Source: Rossellomorea aquimaris | Lineage (GTDB): Bacteria > Bacillota > Bacilli > Bacillales > Bacillaceae_B | Direction: 5' to 3' | Assembly (NCBI RefSeq): GCF_001877785.1 | Contig: NZ_MINN01000074.1 | Span: forward strand, 248,001 to 312,000 | DNA length: 64,000 nucleotides | The notes under the pieces: generated by a model | Databases searched by the model: none | Seen by the model: only the letters and a program-made list of their open reading frames with translations | What the model was told of the DNA's origin: nothing | Made by a program: the position numbers and the translations under genes | Part shown: positions 27,804-36,136 of the stretch, one piece after another | How positions within the stretch are numbered: position 1 is the first letter of the stretch | Layout: every line of letters begins with the position of its first letter

Positions 27804-28742
27804 ATGGTGTTAAGAGCGCGGAAACTTAAACGCGGAGATACGGTTGGTGTGATTGCGCCTGCAAGCCCCCCGAAGCAGGAATCGCTCAGTAAAGCTCTTT
27901 CCTTTTTAGAAGATTTGGGCCTGAAGGTGAAGCTTGGTTCATCACTCCACCAAAGAAATGGCTATTTGGCCGGTACAGACGAAGAAAGAGTTAAAGATAT
28001 ACATACAATGTTCCTTGATCCTGAAGTCAAAGCCGTCTTTTGTGCCTGCGGCGGTTTCGGTACAGGAAGGATCGCCTCGAAACTGGATTATGAATTGATT
28101 GCTAATAACCCGAAGATTTTCTGGGGATACAGTGACATTACTTTCCTGCATACGGCCATCCATCAAAACACAGGGCTGGTGACCTTCCATGGGCCGATGC
28201 TGAGTTCGGATGTCGGGCTGAAGGATGTCCATGAAAAGACCAAGGAAACATTCAGGCAGTTATTCGAGAGTAAACCTGTGGAGTTCTCACCGCCGTTCTC
28301 CCCTGTGGAAGTTGTAGTGGAAGGAAAGGCAGGCGGTCCGGTCACAGGGGGGAACCTCACCTTATTGGTGAGTACATTGGGGACGGAATATGAAGTGGAC
28401 ACCAGAGGAAAAATCCTTTTCATCGAAGATCTTGATGAAGAACCTTACAAAGTCGACCGGATGCTTAACCAGCTGAAGATGGCCGGGAAATTCAGGGATG
28501 CAGCGGGAATCATCATCGGGGATTTCAAAAATTGCGAACCAGATAAAAGAAAGGAATCCCTTACGCTGGATGAATTATTCGATGAGTATATCAGAAAAGC
28601 AGGTAAGCCGGCTCTTAAAGGATTCTTTATCGGTCATTCTTCTCCAAGTCTTGCCGTTCCTGTCGGCTCTTATGGAAAGATCGATACATCCACCCAATCA
28701 TTCATTGTCGAAAGCGGCATAAAGGAAGAGGATGAAGCCTGA
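27804..28742 (+). CDS. ykfA: LD-carboxypeptidase (YkfA, LdcA-like)
   Basis: 312 residues from ATG at 27804, eight bases after AAGGAG; an upstream in-frame GTG at 27795 overlaps that ribosome site. S66 family features: GDTVGVIAPASPP, a FCACGGFGTGRI loop, GYSDITFLHTAI with nucleophile Ser, and the C-terminal PVGSYGKID. It removes D-Ala from murein tetrapeptides (or cleaves related LD bonds) in the cytoplasm. Overlaps ykfB by one base. Confidence 0.9.
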   Translation: MVLRARKLKRGDTVGVIAPASPPKQESLSKALSFLEDLGLKVKLGSSLHQRNGYLAGTDEERVKDIHTMFLDPEVKAVFCACGGFGTGRIASKLDYELIANNPKIFWGYSDITFLHTAIHQNTGLVTFHGPMLSSDVGLKDVHEKTKETFRQLFESKPVEFSPPFSPVEVVVEGKAGGPVTGGNLTLLVSTLGTEYEVDTRGKILFIEDLDEEPYKVDRMLNQLKMAGKFRDAAGIIIGDFKNCEPDKRKESLTLDELFDEYIRKAGKPALKGFFIGHSSPSLAVPVGSYGKIDTSTQSFIVESGIKEEDEA

Positions 28743-29824
28743 TGAAAATAGCACAAATCGAAACCTTTCGTGCAGCAGTACCATTGCACACCCCATTCAA
28801 GACGGCTCTCCGGACGGTGCATACCGCTGAAGCCATCGTGGTCAATATCATTTGTGATAATGGGATAAACGGGTGGGGGGAAGCACCTCCTACCCTGGTG
28901 ATAACAGGAGACAGTCTCGATAGCATCGAATCTGCCGTCCTGCACTTCCTGAAGCCTGCATTGATTGGGAAATCCGTATTAAACCATGAATCTATATTTC
29001 AGGAGATGCATAAGCTTCTCGTAGGTAATAACAGTGCCAAAGCGGCTGTGGATATGGCCATTTATGATTGTCTTGCACAGTATAGCAGCATTCCGCTCTA
29101 TCAATACCTGGGAGGATACCGGAACAAACTCGAAACAGATTATACCGTCAGTGTGAACAGTCCTGCAGAAATGGCCGAAGATGCCCTGCTGTACAGCATG
29201 AGGGGATTCGATGTCCTGAAGATAAAAGTCGGTAAAGATGAAATCGAAAAAGACATCAAACGAATCCAGGCTATCCGGCAGGTAATCGGGGACTCCGTAA
29301 AAATCAGGCTCGATGCAAACCAGGGCTGGGAAGCAAAAGCGGCCGTCCGGGCAATCCGGAAGATGGAAGATTTGAATTTAACTATTGAACTGGTGGAGCA
29401 GCCTGTTCCCGCCCATGATATTGAAGGGTTGAAGAAGGTAACGGATAATGTGGATACGCCCATCATGGCTGATGAGAGTGTATTTACACCGCAGCAGGCA
29501 TTCCAGGTCCTTAAAACCAGGAGTGCAGACCTGATCAACATCAAATTGATGAAAGCCGGGGGGATCTACCAGGCTCAGAAGATCAACAATCTCGCGGAAG
29601 TTTGCGGAGTGGAATGCATGGTGGGCAGTATGATCGAAACCCGCCTCGGCATTACAGCTGCTGCCCATTTTGCAGCAAGCAAGAAGAATATCACACGATT
29701 TGATTTCGATGCCCCGCTCATGCTGTCAACCGACATCATTGCAGGCGGGATTCAATACAATGGGAAAACCATCACATTCCCGGACTCTCCGGGACTCGGT
29801 GTCAAAGCAGTGCAAATACATTGA
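28742..29824 (+). CDS. ykfB: L-Ala-D/L-Glu epimerase YkfB
   Basis: 360 residues of the enolase superfamily (muconate-lactonising subgroup). Catalytic elements: KIKVGKD (acid/base Lys), RLDANQGW, ELVEQPV, MADESVF and the second Lys in NIKLMKAGG. It epimerises L-Ala-D-Glu from peptidoglycan to L-Ala-L-Glu for use as a nutrient. ATG overlaps the ykfA stop. Confidence 0.93.
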   Translation: MKIAQIETFRAAVPLHTPFKTALRTVHTAEAIVVNIICDNGINGWGEAPPTLVITGDSLDSIESAVLHFLKPALIGKSVLNHESIFQEMHKLLVGNNSAKAAVDMAIYDCLAQYSSIPLYQYLGGYRNKLETDYTVSVNSPAEMAEDALLYSMRGFDVLKIKVGKDEIEKDIKRIQAIRQVIGDSVKIRLDANQGWEAKAAVRAIRKMEDLNLTIELVEQPVPAHDIEGLKKVTDNVDTPIMADESVFTPQQAFQVLKTRSADLINIKLMKAGGIYQAQKINNLAEVCGVECMVGSMIETRLGITAAAHFAASKKNITRFDFDAPLMLSTDIIAGGIQYNGKTITFPDSPGLGVKAVQIH

Positions 29825-29843
29825 TGCAATAGGAGGTATACAT

Positions 29844-30770
29844 ATGAGAGAAAAAGCAGCAGTCAACGCAGGGGTGGCAACGGTTTGGACATCACCGGAT
29901 TCAGCAAGGGACATCGATGCTCCCGCTTTGACGAATCCTGTGTATATAACGGAATGGCTGGATTCCTTAACACATGAAACAAGACTTGCCCTCTGTGATG
30001 AAAACCGGATTCAGACGCAGGTCTTATTCGGGCAGGAGGTACTGGTTCTTGAAGAAAGGGAAGGATGGTCACACATCATTGTCCCTGACCAGGCATCATC
30101 CAAGGATAAGCGCGGCTATCCCGGCTGGGTCCCTTCCGTACAGCTCGGTGAAAGTAATGCGCTGACTGAAGGAAATTCCTTTGCCATTGTAAAGGCAGAA
30201 TTCACGGACCTTGTAACTGAAGATGATAAGGGAGAAATGGTATTAAGTTTCCTCACCTCTCTTTCTATCGAAAAAGAAGAAGGTGACCAGCTGGCAGTGT
30301 CCACTCCACTTGGAACTCGCTACGTGAAGAGGGAGGATGTATATATTTCCTCATCAGCAGTCAGTGATCAAAAAGGGAGCGGTCTTGATATCGTGCGTTC
30401 AGGGGAAGCATTCCTAGATCTCCCTTATTTATGGGGAGGCATGAGCAGTTATGGATTTGACTGTTCAGGATTCAGTTATTCGATGTGTAAAGCAAACGGG
30501 TATGTCATTCCGCGGGATGCCGGGGACCAGGCTAAAGAAGGGAAGGGTGTACCTCTGGATGAACTAAAACCGGGGGACCTTCTGTTTTTCGCATATGAAG
30601 AAGGGAAAGGCAGCATCCATCATGTCGCGATTTACTATGGGGACGGTAAGATGATCCACTCCCCAAATACCGGAAAGACGATTGAAATCATTACGATTAA
30701 AGGGACATATTATGAAAAAGAGCTTTGTGCAGCAAGACGCTATTGGCAGGATGCGGGGGATGCTTCATGA
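29844..30770 (+). CDS. ykfC: Gamma-D-glutamyl-L-lysine dipeptidyl-peptidase YkfC
   Basis: 308 residues from ATG after AGGAGGT; the frame extends upstream into ykfB, without a ribosome site. Two SH3-like domains (about 35-170) precede an NlpC/P60 cysteine peptidase domain with Cys207 (YGFDCSGF) and His in IHHVAIYYGD. No signal peptide, so it acts in the cytoplasm on imported murein tripeptides, producing L-Ala-D-Glu for YkfB. Overlaps ykfD by four bases. Confidence 0.92.
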   Translation: MREKAAVNAGVATVWTSPDSARDIDAPALTNPVYITEWLDSLTHETRLALCDENRIQTQVLFGQEVLVLEEREGWSHIIVPDQASSKDKRGYPGWVPSVQLGESNALTEGNSFAIVKAEFTDLVTEDDKGEMVLSFLTSLSIEKEEGDQLAVSTPLGTRYVKREDVYISSSAVSDQKGSGLDIVRSGEAFLDLPYLWGGMSSYGFDCSGFSYSMCKANGYVIPRDAGDQAKEGKGVPLDELKPGDLLFFAYEEGKGSIHHVAIYYGDGKMIHSPNTGKTIEIITIKGTYYEKELCAARRYWQDAGDAS

Positions 30771-31771
30771 AAAAAGATACGATATTGGAAGTCAGGAACC
30801 TGAAAAAATACTTTTCTCTTGAAAAAGGCAAGGTGCTGAAGGCAGTCGATGATGTTTCCTTCGATATTTACAAGGGTGAAACATTTGGACTGGTCGGTGA
30901 ATCAGGATGTGGTAAATCCACTACAGGCCGGACAATTATCGGACTTTATGATGCAACAGAAGGAGAAGTCACTTACAACGGAAAAAACGTCCATACGCTG
31001 ACTGATAAAGAAAAACGTTCGTTTTACAGCAAAATGCAGATGATCTTCCAGGATCCGTATGCCTCGCTGAATCCCAGGTCGACTGTCCGTGAAATCATAG
31101 CAGAACCGATGGAAGCACACGGGCTGTATAAAGACAAAAAAGAACAGCTCCAACGGATTTATCAGCTGCTTGAAGACGTCGGACTCAACCGTGATCACGC
31201 AAACCGCTATCCACATGAGTTCAGCGGCGGTCAGCGGCAGCGGATCGGTATCGCACGCGCCCTGGCACTTAACCCGGAATTCATCATTGCTGATGAGCCG
31301 ATTTCAGCCCTGGATGTATCCGTGCAGGCCCAGATCGTCAATTTACTTAAAAAGCTTCAGGAAGAAAAGGGGCTGACATTCCTATTTATCGCCCATGATC
31401 TTTCAATGGTTAAGCATATCAGCAACCGGATCGGTGTCATGTATCTCGGACATATCGTCGAGCTGACCGAGAGCAGTAATTTATATAAAAAACCTCTTCA
31501 TCCATATTCACAGGCATTGCTGTCAGCCATACCCATACCTGATCCGGATGTAGAGGATGAGCGTGAGAGAATGATCCTGAAAGGGGAAATTCCCAGCGCC
31601 ATGAATCCGCCGAGCGGCTGTGTATTCCGCACCCGATGCCCTGCAGCCATGGAAGCCTGTGCGACAACCGTGCCGAAATGGCATGAGGCTGAGAAGGATC
31701 ATTTTGTAGCTTGTCATCTGTATGATAAGACTATCCGGAAAGATACCGATGAAGTGGCTGCAACGAGGTAA
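30767..31771 (+). CDS. ykfD: Oligopeptide ABC transporter ATPase YkfD
   Basis: 334 residues from ATG overlapping the ykfC stop (ATGA). Walker [52 protein letters not shown] and the C-terminal Cys cluster (GCVFRTRCPAAMEAC...C). DppF/OppF type. It likely pairs with DppD to form the ATPase heterodimer for the Dpp importer. Confidence 0.93.
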   Translation: MKKDTILEVRNLKKYFSLEKGKVLKAVDDVSFDIYKGETFGLVGESGCGKSTTGRTIIGLYDATEGEVTYNGKNVHTLTDKEKRSFYSKMQMIFQDPYASLNPRSTVREIIAEPMEAHGLYKDKKEQLQRIYQLLEDVGLNRDHANRYPHEFSGGQRQRIGIARALALNPEFIIADEPISALDVSVQAQIVNLLKKLQEEKGLTFLFIAHDLSMVKHISNRIGVMYLGHIVELTESSNLYKKPLHPYSQALLSAIPIPDPDVEDERERMILKGEIPSAMNPPSGCVFRTRCPAAMEACATTVPKWHEAEKDHFVACHLYDKTIRKDTDEVAATR

Positions 31772-32568
31772 TGGATAGGATGAAAGAGAAAGAGAAGATC
31801 CTGGAAGAACAGATACATGAATTGATTGAGGGTGTGGAAGGCAGAATCAGTTTATATATTGAACTGCCTGCACACACCTTAAAAATGAATTCAGACGTTC
31901 CATATTCAGCTGCAAGCTTAATCAAACTCCCGATATTACTGGAAGGGTTCCGACAGATCCAGGAAAAGAAGCTGGAGCTTGATGAGGTCATTCCCGTCAC
32001 TCCGGAGGATAAAGTGGGAGGGGCGGGGGTGCTCAGTCATTTATCACCTCATACTAAGGTGACGGTTCATGACCTGCTGACCTTAATGATTATCGTTTCT
32101 GACAATACGGCATCCAATCTGCTTATCAATCGCATGGGGATGGATTCAGTCAATGGAATGTGCAGATTGCTCGGTCTGGAGCAAACAAAATTAAATCGGA
32201 GGCTGATGGATTTTGAAGCCTTGGAAATGGAGGTCGATAACCATATCTCTGCAACCGATGCGGTAAAATGCTTAAAAGCTATGGAAAACGACGATCTGTT
32301 TCAATTGAACAGCAGGGAATCAATGCTCCGGATTCTGCAAAATCAGCAATTTTACCAGAAGCTTCCCGGAAGCATGGACCGTAATGTGGTATTTACGGCG
32401 AATAAAACGGGTGAACTTCCCGGTGTCGAACATGACTGTGCCATTATCCGCTATAAACATCAAACAATATATGCTGCGGTATTGATAGATGAATTGAAGG
32501 ATAGCTCCGAAGGGAGCGGGTTAATCATGAAGGTTGGAAAATGCCTGAATGATTACTTATTAACCTGA
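31771..32568 (+). CDS. Cytosolic class A beta-lactamase-like serine hydrolase
   Basis: 265 residues. The three penicillin-recognising motifs are intact: SLIK with nucleophile Ser49 and Lys52, SDN at 110-112, and KTG at 212-214. There is no signal peptide and the first residues are charged (MDRMKEKEKILEEQ), so it is cytoplasmic. The class A omega-loop Glu motif ExxLN is not recognisable; MDFEALEMEVDN occupies that region. The ATG overlaps the ykfD stop by one base, making it the last gene of the murein-peptide operon. It may hydrolyse a D-amino-acid peptide or amide rather than antibiotics. A penicillin-degrading role cannot be excluded. Confidence 0.85.
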   Translation: MDRMKEKEKILEEQIHELIEGVEGRISLYIELPAHTLKMNSDVPYSAASLIKLPILLEGFRQIQEKKLELDEVIPVTPEDKVGGAGVLSHLSPHTKVTVHDLLTLMIIVSDNTASNLLINRMGMDSVNGMCRLLGLEQTKLNRRLMDFEALEMEVDNHISATDAVKCLKAMENDDLFQLNSRESMLRILQNQQFYQKLPGSMDRNVVFTANKTGELPGVEHDCAIIRYKHQTIYAAVLIDELKDSSEGSGLIMKVGKCLNDYLLT

Positions 32569-32569
32569 A

Positions 32570-32616
32570 AACAGGCGTGTCTCCCATGTGAACGGGAGAC
32601 ACGCCTGTTTTATTTG
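32570..32616 (+). terminator. Strong terminator of dpp-ykf operon
   Basis: AACAGGCGTGTCTCCC / GGGAGACACGCCTGTT, 16-base perfect stem, T-rich on the plus strand. It may also serve csbD on the minus strand. Confidence 0.88.
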
Positions 32617-32622
32617 TATGTG

Positions 32623-32808
32623 TTACCAGTTCTTTTTGAAGGTTTCTTTTACATCGCCGACTTTTTCCTGGAATTTACCTTTATCTTTTTTACGTTCACC
32701 CTCGGCGATCTTTTCATCGTCCATTGTAAGTTTACCCCAGGTTTTCTTTAAATCGCCTTCCGTTTGCTTGCGTTTTCCTTTAACTTGATCTTTATTTTTT
32801 TCATCCAT
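32623..32808 (-). CDS. CsbD-family stress protein
   Basis: 61 residues, very rich in Lys, Asp and Glu, with the CsbD pattern KGKRKQTEGDLKKTWGKLT. CsbD-like proteins are general-stress proteins of unknown mechanism and are classic sigma-B targets in B. subtilis. A sigma-B-like promoter (GTTTAA and GGTTAA, 14 apart) lies upstream. ATG after GAGGTAG. Convergent with the dpp-ykf operon. Confidence 0.85.
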   Translation of the reverse strand: MDEKNKDQVKGKRKQTEGDLKKTWGKLTMDDEKIAEGERKKDKGKFQEKVGDVKETFKKNW

Positions 32809-32851
32809 TGAAATCTACCTCATTTCTTTAATTTGTTTTCATGTTTTATCA

Positions 32852-32877
32852 TTAACCGATTGGAAGAGAAATTAAAC
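32852..32877 (-). promoter_or_regulatory. Sigma-B-like promoter for csbD
   Basis: On the minus strand GTTTAA (32877-32872), a 14-base spacer, then GGTTAA (32857-32852). The consensus is GTTTAA-N12-15-GGGTAT, so the -35 is perfect and the -10 matches four of six. Confidence 0.45.
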
Positions 32878-32980
32878 AAAATCGGTGGTAGCAATTTATG
32901 TAAAATTTATAGATTATCTCAACTTTATTTTGCTTGCTTATAAAGTTAATTTCATTAAAAGTGCCAAAAATCGCTCGTAA

Positions 32981-32992
32981 GAACGTTTGTTC
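32981..32992 (+). promoter_or_regulatory. GAAC-N4-GTTC dyad
   Basis: GAACGTTTGTTC fits the core of a Bacillus LexA box but also resembles TetR-type operators. No intact gene follows, so it is probably a relic regulatory site. Confidence 0.3.
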
Positions 32993-33016
32993 TCATGGTG
33001 GATTTACGATGAATAA

Positions 33017-33100
33017 GGTGGTGTCAGGGATGGAGAATACACCTTAGAAGCTGAGGAGATTGTGAAATTTTGCGTAGAAGGCATGAGGACAGTGAAGTGA
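33017..33100 (+). pseudogene. C-terminal coding remnant
   Basis: A stop-bounded frame reads GGVRDGEYTLEAEEIVKFC then VEGMRTVK and stops. It has protein-like composition but no start codon. The amphipathic helix could be the tail of a TetR-type regulator; this is a guess. Confidence 0.3.
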
Positions 33101-33414
33101 TTACAGTGATGGCCTCCGCGTTATGTCAACTAATTAGTGCGTAAGAATAATGTGAAAAGGAGATCAATAGGCAGCTGGAAACGGAAATACACAGTTAATA
33201 AGCATTATTTTAAGCTAACAGGATTTTCAAAAAGCCGAAACGTGTATGCATTAACGATGTATAGAATTTTGTATTAATCCTATCTCGCAAATATTAAGGA
33301 TAGCGTTAAATGAATTGATCTATAAAGAATTATGTTAAATTAAGGAAAAATATGATAGAATCAACATGTATGAATATTATGATAATTAAATAATGAAAAG
33401 GAGGCCGTCACGTC

Positions 33415-33444
33415 ATGGTTATCAAGTGGATCAAACTCAGATAA
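33415..33444 (+). CDS. Possible nine-codon leader peptide
   Basis: ATG at 33415 behind a strong ribosome site (AAAAGGAGG, 33396-33404) encodes MVIKWIKLR and stops. It lies 95 bases before the alpha/beta hydrolase gene and six bases before a potential stem. It could be a regulatory upstream ORF or the relic of a lost gene. Confidence 0.3.
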   Translation: MVIKWIKLR

Positions 33445-33449
33445 TTAAA

Positions 33450-33493
33450 GGTGCAGGCCAAAGTACTCCGTTGAGAGGTTATTGATCTGCGCC
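33450..33493 (+). promoter_or_regulatory. Possible structured leader of the hydrolase gene
   Basis: GGTGCAG (33450-33456) can pair with CTGCGCC (33487-33493), one G-U pair, enclosing 30 bases. A second small hairpin GCGC...GCGC follows. No known riboswitch consensus fits. Confidence 0.3.
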
Positions 33494-33538
33494 TCACTAA
33501 GCGCGATGTGAAAATAAAAATAACGGAGGAGATAGAAC

Positions 33539-34384
33539 ATGAAAGAACAATTACTGAAAATAAACCAAGTGGAAATCAATACAGAGAGCTTTGGAAACCC
33601 AAAGGATCCAGCCGTACTTTTGATTATGGGGGCAATGTCCTCACTTGATTGGTGGGATGAGGAGTTCTGTCAGCGTCTTGCTGACGAAGGGAGATTCGTC
33701 ATCCGATACGATAATCGTGATTTGGGAAAATCAACGGTTTACGAACAAGGGACATCCAATTATACAATTACAGATCTGGCAGACGATGCGATTGGTATCC
33801 TGGATGCCTACTCGATCCAGAAGGCTCATGTCACAGGCATGTCTCTGGGCGGGATGATCGGACAGATTATGGCTGTAAAGAATCCTGAACGCATTCTAAG
33901 CCTTTCGATTATTGCATCAAGTGTATTCGGAACAGCCCAGGCTGAACTTCCGCAGATGAACCAGTGTATATTGGATCATCATTCAAAGAGTGCTTCGGTT
34001 GATTGGTCAGACCGGGAATCGTCCATCACTTACCTTGCAGAGGGCTGGAAGACTCTATCTGGTGCCAAACCATTTGAAAAAGAGAGAATGTATCTTCTGG
34101 CTGAAAGAGAATATAGCCGCGCCAAACAAATACAAAGCCGGTTCAATTATATACTGCTTGGTGGTGGAGAGGAGTACTTGGATCGTATGGAAGAAATAGA
34201 CGTGCCGACAGTTATCATTCATGGAACAGATGATCCGGCGCTTCCGTTTGAACATGGCAGGGCTCTTGCTAAAGCCATTCCTCATGCGGAATTAGTGAGT
34301 CTTGAAGGTACGGGGCATGAAATCCATTCTGCAGACTGGGGCATAATAATCGAATCAGTCATAAAGGTCAGTTCCACGCGATAA
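33539..34384 (+). CDS. Alpha/beta hydrolase
   Basis: 281 residues. Nucleophile elbow GMSLGG with Ser102, oxyanion region LLIMGAMSS near residue 30, Asp in IIHGTDDPALPF and His in LEGTGHEIHSAD complete a catalytic triad. No signal peptide. It resembles the RdmC-like esterase group common in Bacillus; the substrate is unknown. ATG after ACGGAGGAGAT. Isolated within a gene-poor stretch, possibly an acquired or remnant accessory gene. Confidence 0.85.
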   Translation: MKEQLLKINQVEINTESFGNPKDPAVLLIMGAMSSLDWWDEEFCQRLADEGRFVIRYDNRDLGKSTVYEQGTSNYTITDLADDAIGILDAYSIQKAHVTGMSLGGMIGQIMAVKNPERILSLSIIASSVFGTAQAELPQMNQCILDHHSKSASVDWSDRESSITYLAEGWKTLSGAKPFEKERMYLLAEREYSRAKQIQSRFNYILLGGGEEYLDRMEEIDVPTVIIHGTDDPALPFEHGRALAKAIPHAELVSLEGTGHEIHSADWGIIIESVIKVSSTR

Positions 34385-34913
34385 CATGATTGTTTAAAAA
34401 AACTGTTTAATATGATTTTCTGGACGCAGGGTAGTTGAATAAGGAGCTTAGGTTGTCAGTGGATTTAAAATAAATTATCCGTTAAAAAAAAACTGCACCG
34501 TTTTACCCCTTTGGATAAGTGTTTTCTAAAGGGGAATTTATATGGTGAAATGGATGAGAACAACTGAATTTAAGAAACTTATGACACAAAGCTCCTTAAA
34601 TATTAAGGAGTTTTGTGTCATTATATATATAGAACAAATAAACCATTATACAATTCAAAAAGACTTTTGTGTCGCTTGTCAACACGGCTGGTTGTTATGG
34701 TTATTTAAAAGGGCTAAAATTTTAAATAGTTTACATAATACTAATTCTAGGAACATAAATAAAAATCATCAAAATAGTCTCATATCATAAGTATACTATT
34801 AATATTGAGACAAAATTAAAAATTTGAGTAATTTTAATGTTGTTATACATTAGTCAGTTCATAATCTTCATTTTGAATTAAAAGTCCTGATAAATTGTTT
34901 ATTAAGCCGCATA
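34385..34913. other. Non-coding AT-rich stretch with strong hairpins
   Basis: No convincing gene. Contains CCCCTTT...AAAGGGG (about 34506-34541) and the long hairpin at 34581-34621. An 82-codon plus-strand frame from 34542 contains that hairpin and has no protein-like pattern. Confidence 0.55.
34581..34621. repeat. Long inverted repeat hairpin
   Basis: Arms 34581-34599 and 34603-34621 are complementary over 19 bases with one mismatch and a three-base loop. TTTTGTGTC recurs at 34668-34676. No T run follows, so it is not a standard terminator. Confidence 0.65.
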
Positions 34914-35044
34914 TTAATTTTTAGCCGTCGTGTCGTACTGATATTTTCTTAGCGCCGATTCATCAATCATCATAATACTCATAAAAAAATATCAATACGG
35001 TTGAATCTGCTGGCTCGTTTCCCAATACCGGCTTCTTCGTCCAT
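34914..35044 (-). pseudogene. Frameshifted 43-codon gene remnant
   Basis: On the minus strand ATG at 35044 reads MDEEAGIGKRASRFNRIDIF up to a run of seven T residues (34982-34988), then stops. Adding one T joins it to MSIMMIDESALRKYQYDTTAKN, ending at 34914. The composition looks coding, but there is no ribosome site. I do not recognise the family. Confidence 0.35.
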
Positions 35045-35077
35045 ATTGATTTAAGTTTACATAATAACAAACTACTT

Positions 35078-35527
35078 TTACTCCAGATGAACCCTAATAT
35101 TCGGATTGATTTTCAATAATTCCTCTGTAAATTCCTTTTTATCCTGTGGTGAAATATATACAACATTGCTCTGATTATAGTCTATCCTCAACCGATCCAG
35201 TGATAATGCCGGGCTTGAAATCGGATTTTTCGATGCCTCGATCGACCGGATTGTATGAATATGGATATTGTAGCGAATCGGCCCTGCAGCAATTTTCAGC
35301 TCTTCCCCGTTTATTTCATAATAAGTTGCTGCAATCAACCATAGGATCAGCCCCATTATTGGCAGTGTTACAAAAAGAAAACCTTGACCATTCTCGCTGT
35401 CAGCACCGGGTATTTTCTGCAGGAACTCCCAATCCAGGACGGAAGCCAATGACGATGCCGCCATCAGAATTAATACAATAATAAGTAAAGGAAACATCAC
35501 TTTCCCTTTTTTGGAGTTAAATCGCAT
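35078..35527 (-). CDS. Membrane PH-domain protein, YyaB-like
   Basis: 149 residues. Two membrane helices (about 12-30 and 50-68) are followed by a cytoplasmic domain with the bacterial PH-like pattern YYEINGEELKIAAGPIRYNIHIHTIRSIEASKNPISSPALSLDRLRIDY. This matches the YyaB/bPH_4 type. Function unknown. ATG with AAGGGGGAA upstream. Confidence 0.82.
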   Translation of the reverse strand: MRFNSKKGKVMFPLLIIVLILMAASSLASVLDWEFLQKIPGADSENGQGFLFVTLPIMGLILWLIAATYYEINGEELKIAAGPIRYNIHIHTIRSIEASKNPISSPALSLDRLRIDYNQSNVVYISPQDKKEFTEELLKINPNIRVHLE

Positions 35528-35625
35528 ACCATTTCCCCCTTCTTACTCTTTATACGAATTATATTAATGATGGTTTCAACTATTTACAGCGATTATTAAA
35601 AATAAGCATAAAGAGCAGCAGCTCC

Positions 35626-36096
35626 TTATGCTGGATTCAGTTTTAATAAATATTGTCTGGGAGTACCGAAATAAAGGACTTGATTGAACTGTTCATAGAC
35701 AGACTCGAAATAAATATACACAGGTGCATCAAGAAGCCAAGGGTAATATGTGAAGAAACCGTCATCACCATTTACGATTGCAGTAAGTGCCAGCGGAAGT
35801 TCCTTCTTGAAAATCATGAATCTCACCTGTGAAAGCTTTTCATCAAATTCTCCACCGCTTACATATACCATTCCGCAAAGTGTATATTGCCCTTGTTCAC
35901 GGCGCCATTCGGCGAGTACCTCATCCCTCATTTGTGTATTTATTTTAGGCGAATCATAATGACATCCGATACTTAAATAAAGATTCCCGGTAGTATCAGA
36001 ATGAGTCAATGTATATCTTCTATTATCAATAGGATGAAAGATCGATGCCGGCGGCAAGTAGGTTACAGACAACTTCTCAGGATTGAATTCACTCAT
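35626..36096 (-). CDS. Staygreen-family protein
   Basis: 156 residues. The N-terminal FNPEKLSVTYLPPASIFHPIDNRRYTLTHSD and later YVSGGEFDEK...FMIFKKELPLALTAIVNGD and DAPVYIYFESVYEQFN are the conserved blocks I associate with the Staygreen (SGR) family. In plants SGR is the chlorophyll Mg-dechelatase. Homologues occur in non-photosynthetic Bacilli, and some bacterial ones are reported to have Mg-dechelatase activity in vitro. The native role is unknown. ATG after AGGAGGC; probably cotranscribed with the secreted protein gene 40 bases upstream of it. Confidence 0.85.
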   Translation of the reverse strand: MSEFNPEKLSVTYLPPASIFHPIDNRRYTLTHSDTTGNLYLSIGCHYDSPKINTQMRDEVLAEWRREQGQYTLCGMVYVSGGEFDEKLSQVRFMIFKKELPLALTAIVNGDDGFFTYYPWLLDAPVYIYFESVYEQFNQVLYFGTPRQYLLKLNPA

Positions 36097-36136
36097 ATAA
36101 AAGCCTCCTTCAGAATTTGGCCTGTATTAGTGTATG

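Larger units (their letters stand above)
32878..33410. other. AT-rich non-coding stretch with gene remnants
   Basis: No intact gene on either strand. It contains a dyad at 32981-32992 (GAAC-GTTT-GTTC), a short coding remnant at 33017-33100, and otherwise AT-rich sequence with many stops in all frames. Confidence 0.6.

Noticed and set aside
34542..34790. 82-codon frame in the gene-poor stretch
   Set aside because: Spans a 41-base hairpin, Asn/Lys/Ile-rich, no ribosome site or family resemblance.
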